From contig NZ_JABAID010000001.1 in assembly GCF_012641335.1 (NCBI RefSeq), positions 372,001 to 436,000 on the forward strand: a DNA stretch of 64,000 nucleotides, given 5' to 3'. The notes under the pieces are model-generated. The model saw only the letters and a list, made by a program, of their open reading frames with translations, had not been told where the DNA came from and searched no databases. Both the position numbers and the translations under genes were made by a program. Source of the stretch: Novosphingobium sp. ERN07 (GTDB lineage: Bacteria > Pseudomonadota > Alphaproteobacteria > Sphingomonadales > Sphingomonadaceae). Positions within the stretch are counted from its first letter, which is position 1; each line of letters starts with the position of its first letter. Positions 45,818 to 54,696 of the stretch are shown here, in pieces.

Positions 45818-46168
45818 ATGGAAAAGCCCCTGCCCTTTGCAACGCTGATGTTATCGGGCCTGATGCTGTCAGGCTGCGTGGCCAAATCCGCGTTTGATCT
45901 GGCCACTATGCCGGTCCGGGCCGGGGCAAGAGCGGTCAACACCACTGCCGACGCTTATGATCGCGTCACCGTCAGCCAGTCTGAACGCGATCAAAAGCGC
46001 GGTCGCCAGATTCGCCAGCGGGAAGAACGCTACGGTCGCCTCTCCCGCGATTATGACCGCGCCCGCGCCGATTGCCGCGAAGGTGATGATGACGCCTGCG
46101 ATGATGCCCGCCGCCTCTACCGCGAAATGGACCTGCTCCGCGCCTCGGTGCCCTACGAGCCGGAGTAG
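45818..46168 (+). CDS. Small lipoprotein with charged helical tail
   Basis: 116 residues from the ATG at 45818 (MEKPLPFATLMLSGLMLSGC, a clear lipobox). The mature part is helical and strongly charged (SQSERDQKRGRQIRQREERY, RDYDRARADCREGDDDACDDARRLYREMD). I do not recognise a family. It precedes an inverted REP pair and converges with the Sua5 gene. Confidence 0.72.
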   Translation: MEKPLPFATLMLSGLMLSGCVAKSAFDLATMPVRAGARAVNTTADAYDRVTVSQSERDQKRGRQIRQREERYGRLSRDYDRARADCREGDDDACDDARRLYREMDLLRASVPYEPE

Positions 46169-46182
46169 TTGGCCAATCGTTT

Positions 46183-46289
46183 CGTCATTCCCGCGAAGGC
46201 GGGAATCCAGTTTCTATAGTTGCGCTGCTTGGAGCATTTTGCATTTGAAGCGCGGCGAATGCTGGATTCCCGCCTTCGCGGGAATGACG
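46183..46289. repeat. Inverted pair of REP-like elements, family B (copies 3 and 4)
   Basis: 28-bp unit CGTCATTCCCGCG... ...GGGAATCCAG at 46183-46210 and its exact inverse at 46262-46289, separated by 51 bases, between convergent genes. Confidence 0.85.
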
Positions 46290-46300
46290 ATCCAGAAGGC

Positions 46301-47248
46301 TTATGCCGCCGCCCGCTTCAACCGGTCGTTGATCGCAACCCCAATGCCTTCATCAGGCACTGGTGCAATTGCGATCCGCGCGTGAGGCGCACCCGCGCCC
46401 AGATGCAGACAAGCATAAAGCCGTGCAGCCGCCTCGGCCAGATCGCCCGCCGCCGATAGCGAAACGTCCCCGTCCACCGCGCCAAAGCCAATCATAAACT
46501 CCTCGTCGTGCGCGCTGGCTGCATTCAGCCGCACCGGCTTGCCCGGCGCATAATGGCTTGCCAACTGGCCGGGCGCTTCGATCCGCGTCGATGACACTGC
46601 TGCCCTATCCTTGCCCAGCACCGCAGTGATTTGCGCTTCGGTGATGGGGCCGGGCCGGAGCATGGCCCACGTGCCATCATTGCGCAGGCCGATGATGGTC
46701 GATTCGATTCCCTGTTCGGTTTCGCCACCATCGAGAATCAGATCCACCCGATCTCCCAGCGATGCGGAAACGTGCGCGGCGCTGGTCGGACTCACCCCGC
46801 CGCTGCGATTCGCTGATGGCGCGGCGAGCGGTAATCCACAGGTTTTCAACAGGGCCTGGATAACCGGATGGGCCGGGCAGCGCAGCGCCACCGTGGGCAA
46901 TCCCGCGCTCACCGCTGCGGCCAGTCCCGCATCTTCGCGGCGCGGCAGGACCATCGTCAGCGCCCCCGGCCAGAACGCCTGGGCTAGCGTCTTCGCGCGT
47001 TCGTCAAACAGCGCCAGACCTTCCGCCGCCGTAACGTCAGGTATGTGCACGATCAGGGGGTTGAAATCGGGTCGCCCCTTGGCGCGATAGATGCTCGCCA
47101 CAGCGGCATCGTCATCGGCCCGGGCAGCAAGGCCATAGACTGTTTCGGTCGGCACGGCCACGGTGCCGCCGCGCTCGATAACCTGTGCGGCAGCGCCAAG
47201 TGCCTGACTGTCGGGCATTTGCACTTTCGAAGGCTTTGTCGGGTCCAT
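46301..47248 (-). CDS. Threonylcarbamoyl-AMP synthase (Sua5 type)
   Basis: 315 residues. Makes threonylcarbamoyl-AMP for t6A37 modification of ANN-decoding tRNAs. The YrdC domain occupies residues ~15-200 (GGTVAVPTETVYGLA, KGRPDFNPLIVHI, PGALTMVLPRR, LAAPSANRSGGVSPTSA). A further ~110-residue C-terminal Sua5 domain (LASHYAPGKPVRL onward) distinguishes it from short TsaC. Start is the ATG at 47248, divergent from the acyl-CoA dehydrogenase gene. Confidence 0.94.
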   Translation of the reverse strand: MDPTKPSKVQMPDSQALGAAAQVIERGGTVAVPTETVYGLAARADDDAAVASIYRAKGRPDFNPLIVHIPDVTAAEGLALFDERAKTLAQAFWPGALTMVLPRREDAGLAAAVSAGLPTVALRCPAHPVIQALLKTCGLPLAAPSANRSGGVSPTSAAHVSASLGDRVDLILDGGETEQGIESTIIGLRNDGTWAMLRPGPITEAQITAVLGKDRAAVSSTRIEAPGQLASHYAPGKPVRLNAASAHDEEFMIGFGAVDGDVSLSAAGDLAEAAARLYACLHLGAGAPHARIAIAPVPDEGIGVAINDRLKRAAA

Positions 47249-47310
47249 AAGGCTTCGCTATAGGGAGCGCGCGTGCCCGCGCCAAGCGCCGGACGAACAG
47301 GAGAGGACCG

Positions 47311-49029
47311 ATGAGCTTCACCCCGCCCACCGCCGATCAGATACTTGCGATCAAGGTCAGCGCCGGTATCGATGAAATCGCGCAGCACGAACGCTTTGCT
47401 GCCGCCACGCCCGATCTGGTCGAAGCTATCGTCGAAGGCGCAGGCGCATTTGCCGCAGGCGAATGGGCACCGCTCCACCGTGCTGGCGATCAGATCGGCG
47501 CGAAGTGCAGCGATGGTGCGGTTACGCTACCGCCGGGGTATGTAGAAGCCTACAAGGCTTTCGTCGAACAGGGGTGGAACTCCATTGCCGGGTCGCCCGA
47601 CTTTGGCGGGCAGGGTCTGCCCTTCACGCTGGCGACCGTGGCGCTCGAAACACTGGGCGCGGCCAACATGGGCTTCACGCTCCTGCCCATGCTCACCGTC
47701 GGCGCGATTGAGGCGCTCGAACATCACGGCAGCGATGCGCAAAAGGCGCTCTACCTGCCAAAGCTGATCTCCGGCGAATGGTCGGGCACGATGAACCTTA
47801 CTGAACCGCAGGCCGGGTCAGACGTGGGGGCGCTGCGCACCACTGCAACCCCGATCAGCGATGGCCCGCACGCGGGCAAGTATCGCATCAGTGGCACCAA
47901 GATTTTCATCACCTTTGGCGAACATGACGCGGCGGACAATATCATCCACCTGGTCCTTGCCCGCACGCCCGGCGCACCCGACGGCTCGCGCGGCATTTCA
48001 CTGTTCATCGTGCCGAAGTTCCACGTGGAACAGGACGGATCGCTTGGCGGGCGCAATGATGTTCGCTGTGTTTCCATCGAACATAAGCTCGGCATCCACG
48101 CCTCGCCCACCTGCGTCATGTCCTATGGCGACAACGGCGAATGTATTGGCGAGATGGTTGGTCATGAAAACGGCGGCTTGCGCGCCATGTTCACGATGAT
48201 GAACTCTGCCCGCATCAATGTCGGCAGCCAGGGCGTGCAGATTGCCGAACGCGCGTTGCAGCAGGCCGTCGGCTATGCACGTGACCGTGTGCAGTCCGCC
48301 CGTGCAGGATCGCCAGACAAGACTCCGGTTTCGATCATCGAACACCCCGATGTGCGCCGCATGTTGATGCGGATGCGCGCCCTGACCGAAGGCAGCCGTG
48401 CCCTGCTCTATTACACCGCGGGGCAGGTTGATCGCGGTGCCTTGGGGAATGAAGCCGCGCAGAAGCGCGCCGAACTGCTCGTGCCCATGCTTAAGGCATG
48501 GGGCACCGACATTGGCTGCGAAGTTGCCAGCCTTGGCGTGCAGGTCCACGGCGGCATGGGTTTCATCGAGGAAACCGGCGCGGCCCAGCACCTGCGCGAT
48601 GCCCGCATCGCCCCGATCTATGAAGGCACCAACGGCATTCAGGCCGCCGATTTGGTCACCCGCAAGCTTGGTTATGACAACGGCGGCGTGTTGCAGTCGC
48701 TGATGGCGGAAATCGCGTCAGAGATGGAAGACGTCCCGGAAGTCGCCGCTCTCGCGAAGGATGCTGCCGCCATCGGCCAGTGGATGAGTACTACCGCGAG
48801 TCTGGACGACAAGCTGGCCGGATCCGTGCCCTTCACCACGATGTGCGCCGTCGCCGTCGCCGGGTGGCAGCTTGCCCGCCAGTCGCGCGCGTCAGACCTT
48901 CATGCCAAGATCGCGGTAACCAAGTTCTTCAACCGCGTGATCGTGCCCGAAGCGCGCGGCCTTGGCTCGTCGGCAATGGCTGGTGCTGCACTGCTTTACG
49001 ATCTCGATACCGAGGCCCTGATTGGATGA
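47311..49029 (+). CDS. Acyl-CoA dehydrogenase (DmdC/FadE-like)
   Basis: 572 residues. FAD-dependent dehydrogenase with MNLTEPQAGSDVGALRT, GTKIFITFGEHD, the linker MFTMMNSARINVGSQGVQIAERALQ and the catalytic-base region IAPIYEGTNGIQAADLV. The length, long N-terminus and C-terminal extension match the group containing 3-methylmercaptopropionyl-CoA dehydrogenase DmdC and long FadE-like enzymes. Substrate unknown. AGGAGAGG lies upstream of the ATG at 47311. The next gene overlaps by four bases. Confidence 0.92.
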   Translation: MSFTPPTADQILAIKVSAGIDEIAQHERFAAATPDLVEAIVEGAGAFAAGEWAPLHRAGDQIGAKCSDGAVTLPPGYVEAYKAFVEQGWNSIAGSPDFGGQGLPFTLATVALETLGAANMGFTLLPMLTVGAIEALEHHGSDAQKALYLPKLISGEWSGTMNLTEPQAGSDVGALRTTATPISDGPHAGKYRISGTKIFITFGEHDAADNIIHLVLARTPGAPDGSRGISLFIVPKFHVEQDGSLGGRNDVRCVSIEHKLGIHASPTCVMSYGDNGECIGEMVGHENGGLRAMFTMMNSARINVGSQGVQIAERALQQAVGYARDRVQSARAGSPDKTPVSIIEHPDVRRMLMRMRALTEGSRALLYYTAGQVDRGALGNEAAQKRAELLVPMLKAWGTDIGCEVASLGVQVHGGMGFIEETGAAQHLRDARIAPIYEGTNGIQAADLVTRKLGYDNGGVLQSLMAEIASEMEDVPEVAALAKDAAAIGQWMSTTASLDDKLAGSVPFTTMCAVAVAGWQLARQSRASDLHAKIAVTKFFNRVIVPEARGLGSSAMAGAALLYDLDTEALIG

Positions 49030-49841
49030 GCGAAGCCCTGCTTACCCGCATTGCCGCAGCGCTCGAACGCCTCGCCCCGCCGCAGGCCGACAGCGCCGAT
49101 TGGCGCACCTCCCCCGCCTATGTCTGGGACGGCAAGGCCGCGCGCGGTATCGATCCGTTGGAAGCTCCTGCGCTCGATCTGATGCAGGGGATAGACAAGC
49201 AGAAGGCCGCCGTGGTCGAAAACGTCGCGCGCCTTTCGCGCGGGGCTGCCGCGCACGACATGCTGCTGTGGGGCGCGCGCGGCATGGGCAAGTCTGCCCT
49301 GCTCCGCGCTGCAACGCTGGCGGCGCAGAAGGCAAACCCCGGTTCCATCGCGCTGGTGCAGGCCAGCCCGGATGCGGGCCTTGCCGATCTTTTTGCGCGT
49401 CTGCGCCAGATCGACCGCCGTTTCCTCGTCTTCCTCGATGATCTTGGCTTTGACGCAGGCGATTCAGACGGCGCGCGCAAGCTGCGTTCGTGGCTCGAAG
49501 GCGGCGTCGAAGCCCGCCCGGCCAACGTGCGCCTCGCGGTAACCTCAAACCGCCGCGCCATCGTGGAGCGGCATTTGTCCGAACAGGACGATCCGATCAA
49601 TCCGCGCGATGTGGTGGATGATCGCCTCGCGCTGGCCGACCGCTTCGGCCTCAGCCTCGGCTTCCACAACTGCACGCAGGACGATTATCTGGCGATCATC
49701 GCAGGCTACGCAGCCCACTTCGGCCTGACCTATGTCGAAGCCGATGCCCTCGAATGGTCAAAGCGTCGCGGCGGCCGCTCAGGCCGTGTCGCGTGGCAAT
49801 ATGTCAACGAACTCGCAGGCCGCGCGGGCCGCTCGCTTTAA
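49026..49841 (+). CDS. DUF815 family ATPase
   Basis: 271 residues from the ATG at 49026, which overlaps the dehydrogenase stop (ATGA). AAA-like ATP-binding fold with Walker A LLWGARGMGKSALLRA (about residue 84), Walker B RRFLVFLDDLGFD and the sensor-like VRLAVTSNRRAIVERHLSEQDD; these are hallmarks of DUF815. Function unknown. Coupling to an acyl-CoA dehydrogenase is probably an accident of gene order in this lineage. Confidence 0.88.
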   Translation: MSEALLTRIAAALERLAPPQADSADWRTSPAYVWDGKAARGIDPLEAPALDLMQGIDKQKAAVVENVARLSRGAAAHDMLLWGARGMGKSALLRAATLAAQKANPGSIALVQASPDAGLADLFARLRQIDRRFLVFLDDLGFDAGDSDGARKLRSWLEGGVEARPANVRLAVTSNRRAIVERHLSEQDDPINPRDVVDDRLALADRFGLSLGFHNCTQDDYLAIIAGYAAHFGLTYVEADALEWSKRRGGRSGRVAWQYVNELAGRAGRSL

Positions 49842-49850
49842 TCTCTGGCT

Positions 49851-49872
49851 CCCCTCCCGCAAGCGGGAGGGG
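49851..49872. repeat. Palindromic repeat, family A copy 4
   Basis: CCCCTCCCGC-AA-GCGGGAGGGG in the 43-bp gap between the convergent DUF815 and sugar dehydrogenase genes. Confidence 0.8.
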
Positions 49873-49884
49873 GTGGATAAAGCC

Positions 49885-51345
49885 CTACCGCTCCGGCTTC
49901 ACCAAGTCCGAATCCGCATTCGGCTTCATGATGAACTTGCCGGTCCCCTTGCCCTGCGGCGGTGCCGTGCGCTTGGGCAGCGGTGCAATCGCAGCAGAAG
50001 GTTGGGCCCCCGGAGCGGTCACCCGCCAGATCACGCCGCCGGTATCATCGCTCACCAGCAGCGCGCCATCCTTGGCAAAGGCTACCCAGGTTGGGCGACC
50101 ACGCGCGGCATCGTCCGCGTTGAGGAACCCGGTCAGCACCGGCACCGGCGGCTGCGCCAGCACGTTGCCCCGCTCGTCGAACTTCACGAACACCACGTCA
50201 TAGCCCGCCAGCGGACGGCGGTTCCACGAACCATGTCGCGCCACGAAGGCGCCGTTCTGGAAGGCCGCACCCATCAGGTTGCCCCCCTTCGCAAAGGTCA
50301 GCCCCAGCGGCGCAACGTGCGATCCCAGCGCGTAATCGGGCTTGCGCACGTAATCCAACAGGTAATCCGGCATCGGCGCCTTCACCCGCCAGTCGATGTT
50401 TTTCTTCCAGTAGACCCACGGCCAACCGAAGTTCGAACCGAACGGCACGCTGGCCAGATAGTCCGGCACCAGATCGGGCCCGAGCATGTCGCGCTCGTTC
50501 ACCGTGGTCCACAGCTCCTCGGTGTGCGGGTTGAAATCCAGTCCATTGGGATTGCGCAGGCCGCCCGCATATTCGACCGACTTCTTCTTTGCGAAGTCAT
50601 ATTCGTGGATCGACGCGCGGCCCGCTTCCGCTTCGATCCCGCCCTCGGCAATGTTCGATGCCGAACCAACCGTGACATAAAGCTTCGCCCCATCGGGCGA
50701 GAGCAGCAGGTTGCGCACCCAATGGTTGCCGCCGCCCGGCAGGTCCATCAGCTTCTCCGGCGTGACGGTCAGCGCCGTTTGACCCGGTTCATAGGCGAAG
50801 GAAACCACCGCATCGTGATTGGCCACCAGCAGGCGCCCCTCGCGGAAGGCCATGCCTGCGGGCGAATTGAGCGCCGGGTTCTCCATCACGAAGCGCTGTT
50901 CCGCCGTGCCATTTCCGTCCGCATCGCGCAGCAGCACGATCTTGTTGGGCGAAGGCCCGCCTGCGCCCACTTTCCTGAACAGATAGCCCATCACCATGCC
51001 GGTGATACCGCTTGATTCGCGCGGAGGAGAATTGGTTTCGGCCACGAGCACGTCGCCATTCGGCATCGTGTAGATCGTGCGCGGATGATCCAGCTTGTCG
51101 GCAAATCGGGTTACCGCAAGCCCCTGTGCCGCAACCGGCGCTTCGCCATCTTTCCAGCCCACCGGATCGGCGGTCTTGATTGAAGGGATGGTCTGCTTGT
51201 CCGGCTCCGCCAGCTTGGGTTTAGGCCCAGTTGTGTCATTCAGCGCAAACTCGGCGGCAGGCCCCCGGATCGACCAGGCAACCCATGCCCCGACAATGGC
51301 GACGAACACGACGAGCGTGATCAGGATCTTCTTGATGATGTTCAT
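49885..51345 (-). CDS. Membrane-anchored PQQ-dependent sugar dehydrogenase / sorbosone dehydrogenase-like protein
   Basis: 486 residues with an N-terminal anchor (ILITLVVFVAIVGAWVAWSI) and a periplasmic beta-propeller. Conserved propeller elements are LDHPRTIYTMPNGDVLVAET, FREGRLLVANHDAVV, GGNHWVRNLLLSPDGAKLYVTVGSASNIAE, YAGGLRNPNGLDFNPHTEELWTTVNERD and FVARHGSWNRRPLAGYDVVFV. This is the soluble glucose dehydrogenase/L-sorbosone dehydrogenase family. The substrate and actual PQQ dependence cannot be judged from sequence. Confidence 0.88.
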   Translation of the reverse strand: MNIIKKILITLVVFVAIVGAWVAWSIRGPAAEFALNDTTGPKPKLAEPDKQTIPSIKTADPVGWKDGEAPVAAQGLAVTRFADKLDHPRTIYTMPNGDVLVAETNSPPRESSGITGMVMGYLFRKVGAGGPSPNKIVLLRDADGNGTAEQRFVMENPALNSPAGMAFREGRLLVANHDAVVSFAYEPGQTALTVTPEKLMDLPGGGNHWVRNLLLSPDGAKLYVTVGSASNIAEGGIEAEAGRASIHEYDFAKKKSVEYAGGLRNPNGLDFNPHTEELWTTVNERDMLGPDLVPDYLASVPFGSNFGWPWVYWKKNIDWRVKAPMPDYLLDYVRKPDYALGSHVAPLGLTFAKGGNLMGAAFQNGAFVARHGSWNRRPLAGYDVVFVKFDERGNVLAQPPVPVLTGFLNADDAARGRPTWVAFAKDGALLVSDDTGGVIWRVTAPGAQPSAAIAPLPKRTAPPQGKGTGKFIMKPNADSDLVKPER

Positions 51346-51433
51346 GCTCCCAAATCTAGGCCTGCTGCCGCCTCAGGGCAATGGCCCGAACATCATCGCG
51401 ACATATCGCCCTGCGTGGGCTAAACCACGCGCC

Positions 51434-51916
51434 ATGTTCACGTTCGCCCCCACCGAAGGCCAGTCCAAGGCCGATCTTCACGCAGACCTCCTCTCCGCCG
51501 CCCGCGCGCTTGTCGAAAGCGAGCCTGATGCCGTCGCCAACATGGCCAATCTCGCCGCGCTGATCTGGCAATTCCTGCCCGATCTCAACTGGGCCGGATT
51601 CTATCGCATGGTGGATGGTGAACTCGTGCTCGGCCCGTTCATCGGCAAGCCCGCCTGCATCCGCATTCCCTTGGACAAAGGCGTCTGCGGCACCGCTGCT
51701 TCCACCGGAGCGACCCAGCTTGTGCCCGATGTCCACGCCTTCCCCGGCCATATCGCCTGCGATGCGGCAAGCCGGTCGGAACTTGTCGTCCCGGTGATTC
51801 GCGATGGCGCGGTAATCGCGGTGATCGATCTCGACAGCCCCTCCCCCGCCCGCTTCGATGAGGCCGATGCACGCGGGATCGAAGCGCTCGCTACGGCCAT
51901 TGCGCCCCATATCTGA
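51434..51916 (+). CDS. msrC: Free methionine-(R)-sulfoxide reductase (GAF domain)
   Basis: 160 residues from the ATG at 51434. GAF-fold reductase for free Met-R-sulfoxide with the three family cysteines: KPACIRIP, KGVCGTAA and HIACDAASRSELVVP. NWAGFYRMVDGELVLGPFIGK is the typical N-terminal segment. Cytosolic oxidative-damage repair using thioredoxin is expected. It diverges from the sugar dehydrogenase gene. Confidence 0.93.
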   Translation: MFTFAPTEGQSKADLHADLLSAARALVESEPDAVANMANLAALIWQFLPDLNWAGFYRMVDGELVLGPFIGKPACIRIPLDKGVCGTAASTGATQLVPDVHAFPGHIACDAASRSELVVPVIRDGAVIAVIDLDSPSPARFDEADARGIEALATAIAPHI

Positions 51917-52032
51917 AACGAACTGGCCCGTTTCGGGACAGGCGGGACTCTGGCTCTGCCGAAACCTTGGTTTCCAGCGGCTCATGATGGTAAGTTTGCG
52001 GTTAACGACCATTCCCAACAGGGGGAATCCGC

Positions 52033-52749
52033 ATGTTTGCCCGCCTTTCCATCGCCGCGCTGATCCTCGGCGCTACTGCATCGCCCGCGCTCGCCGGTGA
52101 CCATCACCCCGCCGCGGGTGTCCCCTATGCCCACGGCGCGGCGCACGGGCCGATCTACTATCCGCCGATGGCTGGCCCGCCCTACCCCACCGTGGTGATG
52201 ACGCAGCCGCAACAGGCCTACCCCCAGAACTGGCAAGCCTATCCACCGGTCGCGCAGCAAGGCTATCCCATGCCCGATCCGCGCTGGGGCGAAATGAATG
52301 AACGCTGCGCCAGGGTCTATGGTGATCGCCATGTTGGCGGCACTGCCCTTGGCGGCGTTATCGGCGGCGTGGTGGGCAATCGCGTTGCCGGCAAGGGCAA
52401 TCGCGTGCTCGGCACCGTGGCTGGCGCAGCGGTCGGTGCTATCGCGGGCAACATGATCGACAAGGGCGAAGACAAGGCCCTGCGCCGCGAATGCGACGAT
52501 TACTTTGCCTCGCTCCCGCCGCAGGGTGCCGCACCCGGCGCTTATCCGGGGGCCTACCCCGGCTACCCGCCCGCACCTTATGGCTACATGTGGGTTCCGG
52601 TCGTCACCGGCCCGCAGAAACCCTGCGTGGAAACCACCGTGGTCACTGAAAAGTGGGTCGATGTCCCGGCCCGCCGTCGCGTGATCCACAAGCGGACGAA
52701 GATCGTGCCTGACAAGCGCGTAAAGGAAAAGCGCGTCTACACCGGCTGA
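52033..52749 (+). CDS. Glycine-zipper 2TM domain envelope protein
   Basis: 238 residues. A signal peptide (ARLSIAALILGATASPALAG) is followed by a Pro/Tyr/His-rich segment, then a glycine zipper (GGTALGGVIGGVVGNRVAGKGNRVLGTVAGAAVGAIAGNMI, residues ~100-140) and a second Pro/Tyr/Gly-rich region. A C-terminal basic tail with VPARRRVIHKRTKIVPDKRVKEKR ends the protein. Glycine-zipper proteins of this type are membrane-associated (Rickettsia 17-kDa/SlyB-like). Exact role unknown. Confidence 0.83.
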   Translation: MFARLSIAALILGATASPALAGDHHPAAGVPYAHGAAHGPIYYPPMAGPPYPTVVMTQPQQAYPQNWQAYPPVAQQGYPMPDPRWGEMNERCARVYGDRHVGGTALGGVIGGVVGNRVAGKGNRVLGTVAGAAVGAIAGNMIDKGEDKALRRECDDYFASLPPQGAAPGAYPGAYPGYPPAPYGYMWVPVVTGPQKPCVETTVVTEKWVDVPARRRVIHKRTKIVPDKRVKEKRVYTG

Positions 52750-52769
52750 TCTGCCGCAGCGCGAACTTC

Positions 52770-52807
52770 AAAAAAGCCCGCCCTCCGCAAGGAAGGCGGG
52801 CTTTTTT
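52770..52807. terminator. Bidirectional terminator between glycine-zipper gene and dcd
   Basis: AAAAAAGCCCGCC ... GGCGGGCTTTTTT with an inner TCC/GGA and GCAA loop. A-run and T-run flank the stem on both strands, between convergent genes. Confidence 0.9.
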
Positions 52808-52821
52808 CACAAGTTCGGTTT

Positions 52822-53376
52822 TCAAAGGCGGGGAAGCGTCACCCCACGCTGGCCCATGTATTTGCCCGCACGGTCAGCATAACTCACCTCGCACGGCTCG
52901 TTGCCCTGCAGGAACAGGAACTGGCACGCGCCTTCGTTGGCATAAATCTTGGCGGGCAGGGGCGTGGTGTTGGAAAATTCCAGCGTTACGTGCCCTTCCC
53001 AGCCCGGCTCCAGCGGCGTCACGTTCACGATGATGCCGCAGCGCGCATAAGTGCTCTTGCCAAGGCAGATCACCAGCACATCGCGCGGCACGCGAAAGTA
53101 CTCCACCGTCCGCGCCAGAGCGAACGAATTGGGCGGAATCACGCAAACGTCGGTCTGGCGGTCCACCAAGCTCGCCCCGTCAAAGTTCTTTGGATCGACC
53201 ACGGCAGAATCGACATTGGTAAAGATCTTGAACTCAGGCGCCACCCGCGCGTCATAGCCGTAGGACGACAGGCCATAGCTGATGCAGCCGTCCCGCCGCT
53301 GGTTCTCCACGAAAGGCTCGATCATGCCTTCGTTCAGCGCCTTGTCGCGGATCCACTTGTCGGAAAGAATGGCCAA
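52822..53376 (-). CDS. dcd: dCTP deaminase
   Basis: 184 residues from a TTG at 53376, which has AAGGGAGAG a few bases upstream and gives exactly the family length ([10 protein letters not shown]). Deaminates dCTP to dUTP. Diagnostic segments: [59 protein letters not shown] (Arg and catalytic Glu), and ACQFLFL. The extended frame upstream reads through a palindromic repeat and is not part of the gene. Confidence 0.96.
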   Translation of the reverse strand: MAILSDKWIRDKALNEGMIEPFVENQRRDGCISYGLSSYGYDARVAPEFKIFTNVDSAVVDPKNFDGASLVDRQTDVCVIPPNSFALARTVEYFRVPRDVLVICLGKSTYARCGIIVNVTPLEPGWEGHVTLEFSNTTPLPAKIYANEGACQFLFLQGNEPCEVSYADRAGKYMGQRGVTLPRL

Positions 53377-53405
53377 CTGGCTCTCCCTTGAAATGCTCTT
53401 CTTCG

Positions 53406-53425
53406 CCCTCCCGCTTGCGGGAGGG
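53406..53425. repeat. Palindromic repeat, family A copy 5
   Basis: CCCTCCCGC-TT-GCGGGAGGG in the dcd leader, 30 bases upstream of the start codon and transcribed with it if the promoter is further upstream. Confidence 0.75.
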
Positions 53426-53506
53426 CCGCGAGACTTGGGCTTGCGCAGCAAGCCTTAGTCGCAGCGGGGTGGGCACAACCGCAAGGCATGTGTCACCGCG
53501 AAACCT

Positions 53507-53944
53507 CTATGCCAGATTCGCAGGCCCGAACGCATTGGGCAAGAGCACCGACAACCGCATTTCCACGGTTTCGTCCGCCCCCACGCACAGCACCAGCGGA
53601 TCGGTCCCGCCCAGCGCGGCCAGTTCGTTCACCACCTGCCGGCAGCGTCCGCAAGGGCTGATCGCCGCTTCCACCGCGCCACCCATGCCGCCCAGCACCG
53701 CCACCGCCAGCAACCCCTTACGCCGTCCGGCTTGCGATGCACTCGCGCAGGCTACCGTCTCTGCACAGAGCGACAGACCATAGGACGCATTCTCGAAGTT
53801 CGCGCCGGTCACGATCGCGCCGTCATCGAACAGCAGCGCCGCACCCACATGAAAGCCGGAATAGGGTGCATAAGCGGTGTCCATCGCCGCACGCGCCGCC
53901 GCGATCAGATCGTCCCGCTTTTGCGCAATCAGGGCATCGTTCAT
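53507..53944 (-). CDS. cdd: Cytidine deaminase
   Basis: 145 residues from the ATG at 53944. Zinc-dependent deaminase for (deoxy)cytidine salvage: YAPYSGFHVGAALL, the CAETVA zinc/catalytic motif (Cys, Glu) and the PCGRCRQVVNE second zinc motif. The start overlaps the upstream stop by four bases (ATGA). With dcd next to it, this makes a small pyrimidine group. Confidence 0.95.
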   Translation of the reverse strand: MNDALIAQKRDDLIAAARAAMDTAYAPYSGFHVGAALLFDDGAIVTGANFENASYGLSLCAETVACASASQAGRRKGLLAVAVLGGMGGAVEAAISPCGRCRQVVNELAALGGTDPLVLCVGADETVEMRLSVLLPNAFGPANLA

Positions 53945-54666
53945 TGTTGCACCACCACCCAATGCAGGGGCGTGGCGGCTGCATTCAGCCGCAACCGGCT
54001 GCTGGCGGTCCACATCACCCAGGGCCGTCCGGCATAGGACGGTTCGATAAAATCCTGCTCCACCCAGATATTGCGGTCGATCCGCGCAGCAAGGTGGAAT
54101 TCCTTTTCGATAGAGCGCGACACCATCAGGATCACCGGCTTTTCGGCGTGCTTTTCCACCTGATTGAGAAACGTAGTCAACTCGCTCTGCATCTGCGCTT
54201 CGCCCGGAACTTCGGGGCAAGTGCGCGATGATATGTCGATGCGGATGGCAGGTGGCAGCATGTCCTTGTCACGTGGCACCAGAGTCACGAAATTCGCGGC
54301 TTGCGCATCTGCCGGGGCGCACAGATCGTAAACATGAACAGCGCCAGCCTGCATTCCGCGCGCCCGCGCCGCCGCCACGCCATCGGCGAAGGCCATATCG
54401 CGCGTGCTGGTGCCTTCGCTTGCCGTCAGATAGGCAAAGTCTGCGCCCGCCGCGCGCAACAGCCGCCAGTCTACCGCGCCGTTGTCATCGCTCAGCCACA
54501 CGCCCTGCACCGGATAGTCCTTGCGGTCGGGCAGCCATGTGCGGGCTTTCCACCAGCCGAATCCGCCTGCGATCAGTGCGGCCAGCAGCAGCACCGCCAG
54601 AAGGCGGCGGCGTAAACTGCTTTGGCGCCTGCCCGCCGGGCGCGCTGCGCTGCGTGTCTTGGCCAT
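53941..54666 (-). CDS. GH25 lysozyme-fold protein with substituted catalytic residues
   Basis: 241 residues: cytoplasmic basic N-terminus, one membrane anchor (RRRLLAVLLLAALIAGGFGWW) and a periplasmic domain clearly related to glycoside hydrolase 25 (AVDWRLLRAAGADFAYLTASEG, HVYDLCAPADAQAANFVTLVPRD, PPAIRIDIS, RPWVMWTASSRLRLN, LHWVVV). The family's first catalytic Asp (G-[IV]-D-V-S) is Trp here (GVWLS), the D-x-E pair is R-x-D, and the final D-W is H-W. It is therefore likely a non-catalytic peptidoglycan-binding relative. Operon: UPF0262 gene, this gene, then cdd, with a 4-base overlap. Confidence 0.8.
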   Translation of the reverse strand: MAKTRSAARPAGRRQSSLRRRLLAVLLLAALIAGGFGWWKARTWLPDRKDYPVQGVWLSDDNGAVDWRLLRAAGADFAYLTASEGTSTRDMAFADGVAAARARGMQAGAVHVYDLCAPADAQAANFVTLVPRDKDMLPPAIRIDISSRTCPEVPGEAQMQSELTTFLNQVEKHAEKPVILMVSRSIEKEFHLAARIDRNIWVEQDFIEPSYAGRPWVMWTASSRLRLNAAATPLHWVVVQQ

Positions 54667-54696
54667 GTTGAATACTGCGTCCCGATTTTTTGATCT

